Positions 5,572-7,125 of a DNA stretch of 7,125 nt are shown piece by piece. Source of the DNA: an uncultured Elusimicrobiales bacterium. Its GTDB lineage: Bacteria; Elusimicrobiota; Elusimicrobia; Elusimicrobiales; Elusimicrobiaceae. Numbering within the stretch: position 1 is the first letter of the stretch; the number at the start of each line of letters is the position of its first letter. The notes beneath the pieces were generated by a model, which saw only the letters and a program-made list of their open reading frames with translations, was not told the origin of the DNA and did no database searches. The stretch spans positions 1 to 7,125 of the forward strand of contig CALUQA010000127.1 of the NCBI GenBank assembly GCA_944322775.1, read 5' to 3'. The translations under genes and the position numbers were made by a program.

Positions 5572-6429
5572 TTATAACTTTGGATAAAACACTTTGGTCT
5601 TTTTCTTGTCTTTGGCACGGGCCTGTATTCTATATTTGCCGTCTTCGCTAATGCCGATGCGGAAATCCCTGTTATACAGAGCTTTTTGTGTATCGCGTTG
5701 GAATTGTACCGGGTCGCCCGACAGCAAAGACAGACGCAGCAAATCATTGGTGTAATAGCCGTAATGAAAAAGGTGCGCTTCTTCCAAATAGCCGATATTT
5801 TCCACCTGCTCTTGCGCGCGGGCAATTAAACGCTGCTGCACAATAGAACCGCTGCCAAAAAGCTGATTGTAAAAATATCCGCAGAAAATCAAAAGTAACA
5901 CACTGCCCGTCAAGGTAAGCAGGGTCTTTTCCCCCCAGCTTTTGCTGCGGCTTTGCATAACGACAGAGCCGGACAGATAATCATGCAAGGCTCTTTTGTT
6001 ATTATCAATCATGGCCAGCAAAAAGCCACACATCAGCAAGGCAGCGCTGATATAATAACCGATAGCACGCACAAAAGCGGCCACAAAGCCAAGCGGCTCA
6101 CCTGTTTTAAAGTTATAAACTTTAATGCCCACCAGTTTTTTGCCCAGCGTACTGCGCCCGCCACAGGAGAAAATAGTTTCGTAAATAATAAACGGAATAT
6201 TAACACCGGCAAACACCCAATAAATCTGCTCCAAGGTGAAAGACGAGCGATTGACATACCAAGCCGCCAACAGTTGATAGGGAATGCTGATTATGCTCCA
6301 ATCAATAAGCAAAGCAACAAAACGCTCCGCCACACCTGCCGGTTTGGCTTCTTCTTCCTGCTCTTCCGGGGCCGCCCCTTGTTGTACTATGGGGGCGTCT
6401 TCCATAATATTAATGCGGTGTTCTTCCAT
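5572..6429 (-). CDS. RDD-family membrane protein with extra C-terminal domain
   Basis: A 285-residue membrane protein. An acidic N-terminal tail (about 1-33, rich in Glu) precedes an RDD domain (about 34-160): ERFVALLIDW with R36 and D43, TLGKKLVGIKV at 94-104, and KRALHDYLSG with R146, H149 and D150. Hydrophobic segments lie near 37-58, 68-88 and 115-141. RDD proteins are poorly characterised, and some are linked to ion or solute transport, so no substrate is proposed. Unusually, a fourth hydrophobic segment (about 168-188) is followed by a ~95-residue domain: a helical stretch (198-235), then a region with alternating hydrophobics ending in a lysine-rich tail. Its outline recalls a type IV pilin C-terminal domain, which is inference. 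Start chosen at 6429 because AGGAG lies 5 nt upstream. The gene has its own extended -10 promoter and a terminator right after its stop, so it is probably monocistronic. Confidence 0.85.
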   Translation of the reverse strand: MEEHRINIMEDAPIVQQGAAPEEQEEEAKPAGVAERFVALLIDWSIISIPYQLLAAWYVNRSSFTLEQIYWVFAGVNIPFIIYETIFSCGGRSTLGKKLVGIKVYNFKTGEPLGFVAAFVRAIGYYISAALLMCGFLLAMIDNNKRALHDYLSGSVVMQSRSKSWGEKTLLTLTGSVLLLIFCGYFYNQLFGSGSIVQQRLIARAQEQVENIGYLEEAHLFHYGYYTNDLLRLSLLSGDPVQFQRDTQKALYNRDFRIGISEDGKYRIQARAKDKKKTKVFYPKL

Positions 6430-6434
6430 AGGCT

Positions 6435-6439
6435 CTCCT
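6435..6439 (-). promoter_or_regulatory. Ribosome binding site of the RDD gene
   Basis: On the minus strand AGGAG stands 5 nt before the ATG at 6429. This fixes that start over the in-frame Met at residue 9. Confidence 0.85.
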
Positions 6440-6455
6440 AAAAAATCTTATTTGT

Positions 6456-6483
6456 ATTATAACAAGTTTTTCAGGCAGCGCAA
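6456..6483 (-). promoter_or_regulatory. Promoter of the RDD gene
   Basis: On the minus strand a perfect extended -10, TGTTATAAT (TATAAT at 6456-6461), with TTGCGC as a weak -35 (6478-6483) at a 16-nt spacer. Transcription would start near 6449, about 20 nt before the ATG. The ten bases TTGTTATAAT are identical to those at the msbA promoter. Confidence 0.65.
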
Positions 6484-6511
6484 CAGGTTTTTATCTTCGG
6501 CAGACAACAAA

Positions 6512-6538
6512 AAAGGCGCCCCGAAAAGAGGCGCCTTT
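6512..6538 (-). terminator. Intrinsic terminator after the symporter gene
   Basis: A perfect 9-bp stem AAAGGCGCC/GGCGCCTTT (6512-6520 with 6530-6538) with a 9-nt loop, followed on the minus strand by a run of six T. It lies about 20 nt after the symporter stop and upstream of the RDD promoter, so the two minus-strand genes are separate units. Confidence 0.9.
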
Positions 6539-6556
6539 GCAATTTGTCGTGCCGTG

Positions 6557-7125
6557 TTATGCCGCAATGCCGAATTTAGAGAATATGATATACGCGGCAA
6601 CCACACACAAAACAATTACCACACTTAAGGATACGCCGTTTTTCCACGGGGTGGTGTCCACAATATGCAAGTCTTTGCTGTCATCATAGCGGCTGGCGGT
6701 AGAAGGCCAAATTTTGCCCGTCAAATACATAAAGGCAATGGCGATGACAAACAAAATGGCCATCACGTGCAGGAAGTGGATAGATTTCAGCCACCCCAGC
6801 ACCGGGACGGTAGACGTCCAGTCCATCGGGATTTGCGTCAAGCCGTAGGCGATGATGAAAAACACCAGCGTCACTTTGGCAGACCAAGCCGGCGCGGTTT
6901 TATTGAGTATGCCGAAAATAATCAGCGTGAAAATAGGCACGTTGTAAAAACCGTTAACCATTTGCAGATAATTAAACAGCCCCGAAGGCGCTTTGGCAAT
7001 CAGCGGCCCCACGCACATGGAGAACACGGCCAAAATAACCGCCACCACCTTGCCGGCAAATACCACCTGTTTATCCGTAGCGTCCGGTTTGATATACGGT
7101 TTATAAATATTGAGCATAAACAGCG
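6557..7125 (-). CDS. SSS-family sodium/solute symporter, C-terminal part (5' end outside window)
   Basis: The last ~189 codons of a sodium:solute symporter (SLC5/SGLT-like) whose frame continues through the window edge. The residues before the Met at 7117 are LF, so that Met is internal. Seen directly: the LNIYKPYIKPDATDKQ segment, which matches the conserved cytoplasmic stretch after an SSS helix (DIYKxxIxPxAsxxQ), then hydrophobic helices at VVAVILAVFSMCVGP, the VNGFYNVPIFTLIIFGI segment, VTLVFFIIAYGL, FLHVMAILFVIAIAFMYL and a terminal SVVIVLCVVAAYIIF. The protein would sit in the inner membrane and import a solute, often a sugar, with Na+. The substrate-binding helices are mostly outside the window, so the substrate cannot be called. 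SGLT-type sugar transport is favoured by the overall look. It ends at a terminator and is not in an operon with the RDD gene. Confidence 0.87.
   Translation of the reverse strand, partial: LFMLNIYKPYIKPDATDKQVVFAGKVVAVILAVFSMCVGPLIAKAPSGLFNYLQMVNGFYNVPIFTLIIFGILNKTAPAWSAKVTLVFFIIAYGLTQIPMDWTSTVPVLGWLKSIHFLHVMAILFVIAIAFMYLTGKIWPSTASRYDDSKDLHIVDTTPWKNGVSLSVVIVLCVVAAYIIFSKFGIAA

Noticed and set aside
6557..7117. The Met at 7115-7117 as the start of a short 186-residue transporter.
   Set aside because: The frame stays open upstream to the window edge, and the segment after it matches the interior of SSS symporters. No ribosome site can be seen in the remaining 8 bases.

Overview
The window looks like a piece of the chromosome of a Gram-negative-type anaerobe of roughly balanced GC content, most plausibly a gut Elusimicrobiota relative. 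That placement rests on the gene set (short SerA plus DUF1015, MsbA exporter, ankyrin-repeat secreted protein, short DksA-like zinc-finger protein, sodium/solute symporter) and on general resemblance, not on a marker gene. It is inference. Nothing in the window looks like a phage, integron, insertion sequence or CRISPR locus.

Layout. (1) Positions 1-1447, plus strand: the 3' end of a D-3-phosphoglycerate dehydrogenase (serA-like, without an ACT domain) overlaps by one base (TAATG) with a DUF1015 gene. The two form a translationally coupled unit, closed by a strong hairpin terminator. (2) Positions 1621-4905, minus strand: an MsbA-type ABC lipid exporter is followed after 9 nt by an exported protein made of 13 ankyrin repeats. 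The ankyrin gene's Shine-Dalgarno sequence overlaps the msbA stop codon. (3) Positions 4906-5053: a divergent promoter region. (4) Positions 5054-5431, plus strand: a DksA/TraR-type RNA-polymerase-binding regulator with its own promoter and terminator. (5) Positions 5572-6429, minus strand: an RDD-family membrane protein with an unusual extra C-terminal domain and its own promoter. (6) Positions 6557-7125, minus strand: the C-terminal part of an SSS-family sodium/solute symporter that runs off the window.

The genes fall into at least five transcription units separated by hairpin terminators. Most of these hairpins carry an A-tract on one side and a T-tract on the other, so they can act in both directions. 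Both convergent junctions carry two such hairpins. No single pathway links everything. SerA and DUF1015 point to serine metabolism, and MsbA plus the secreted ankyrin protein point to the cell envelope. The observations most worth following are the serA-DUF1015 coupling with its DGHHR motif, the msbA-ankyrin operon with an exact 105-bp repeat array, and the pilin-like shape of the C-terminal region of the RDD protein. I see no convincing wholly new multi-gene system here.
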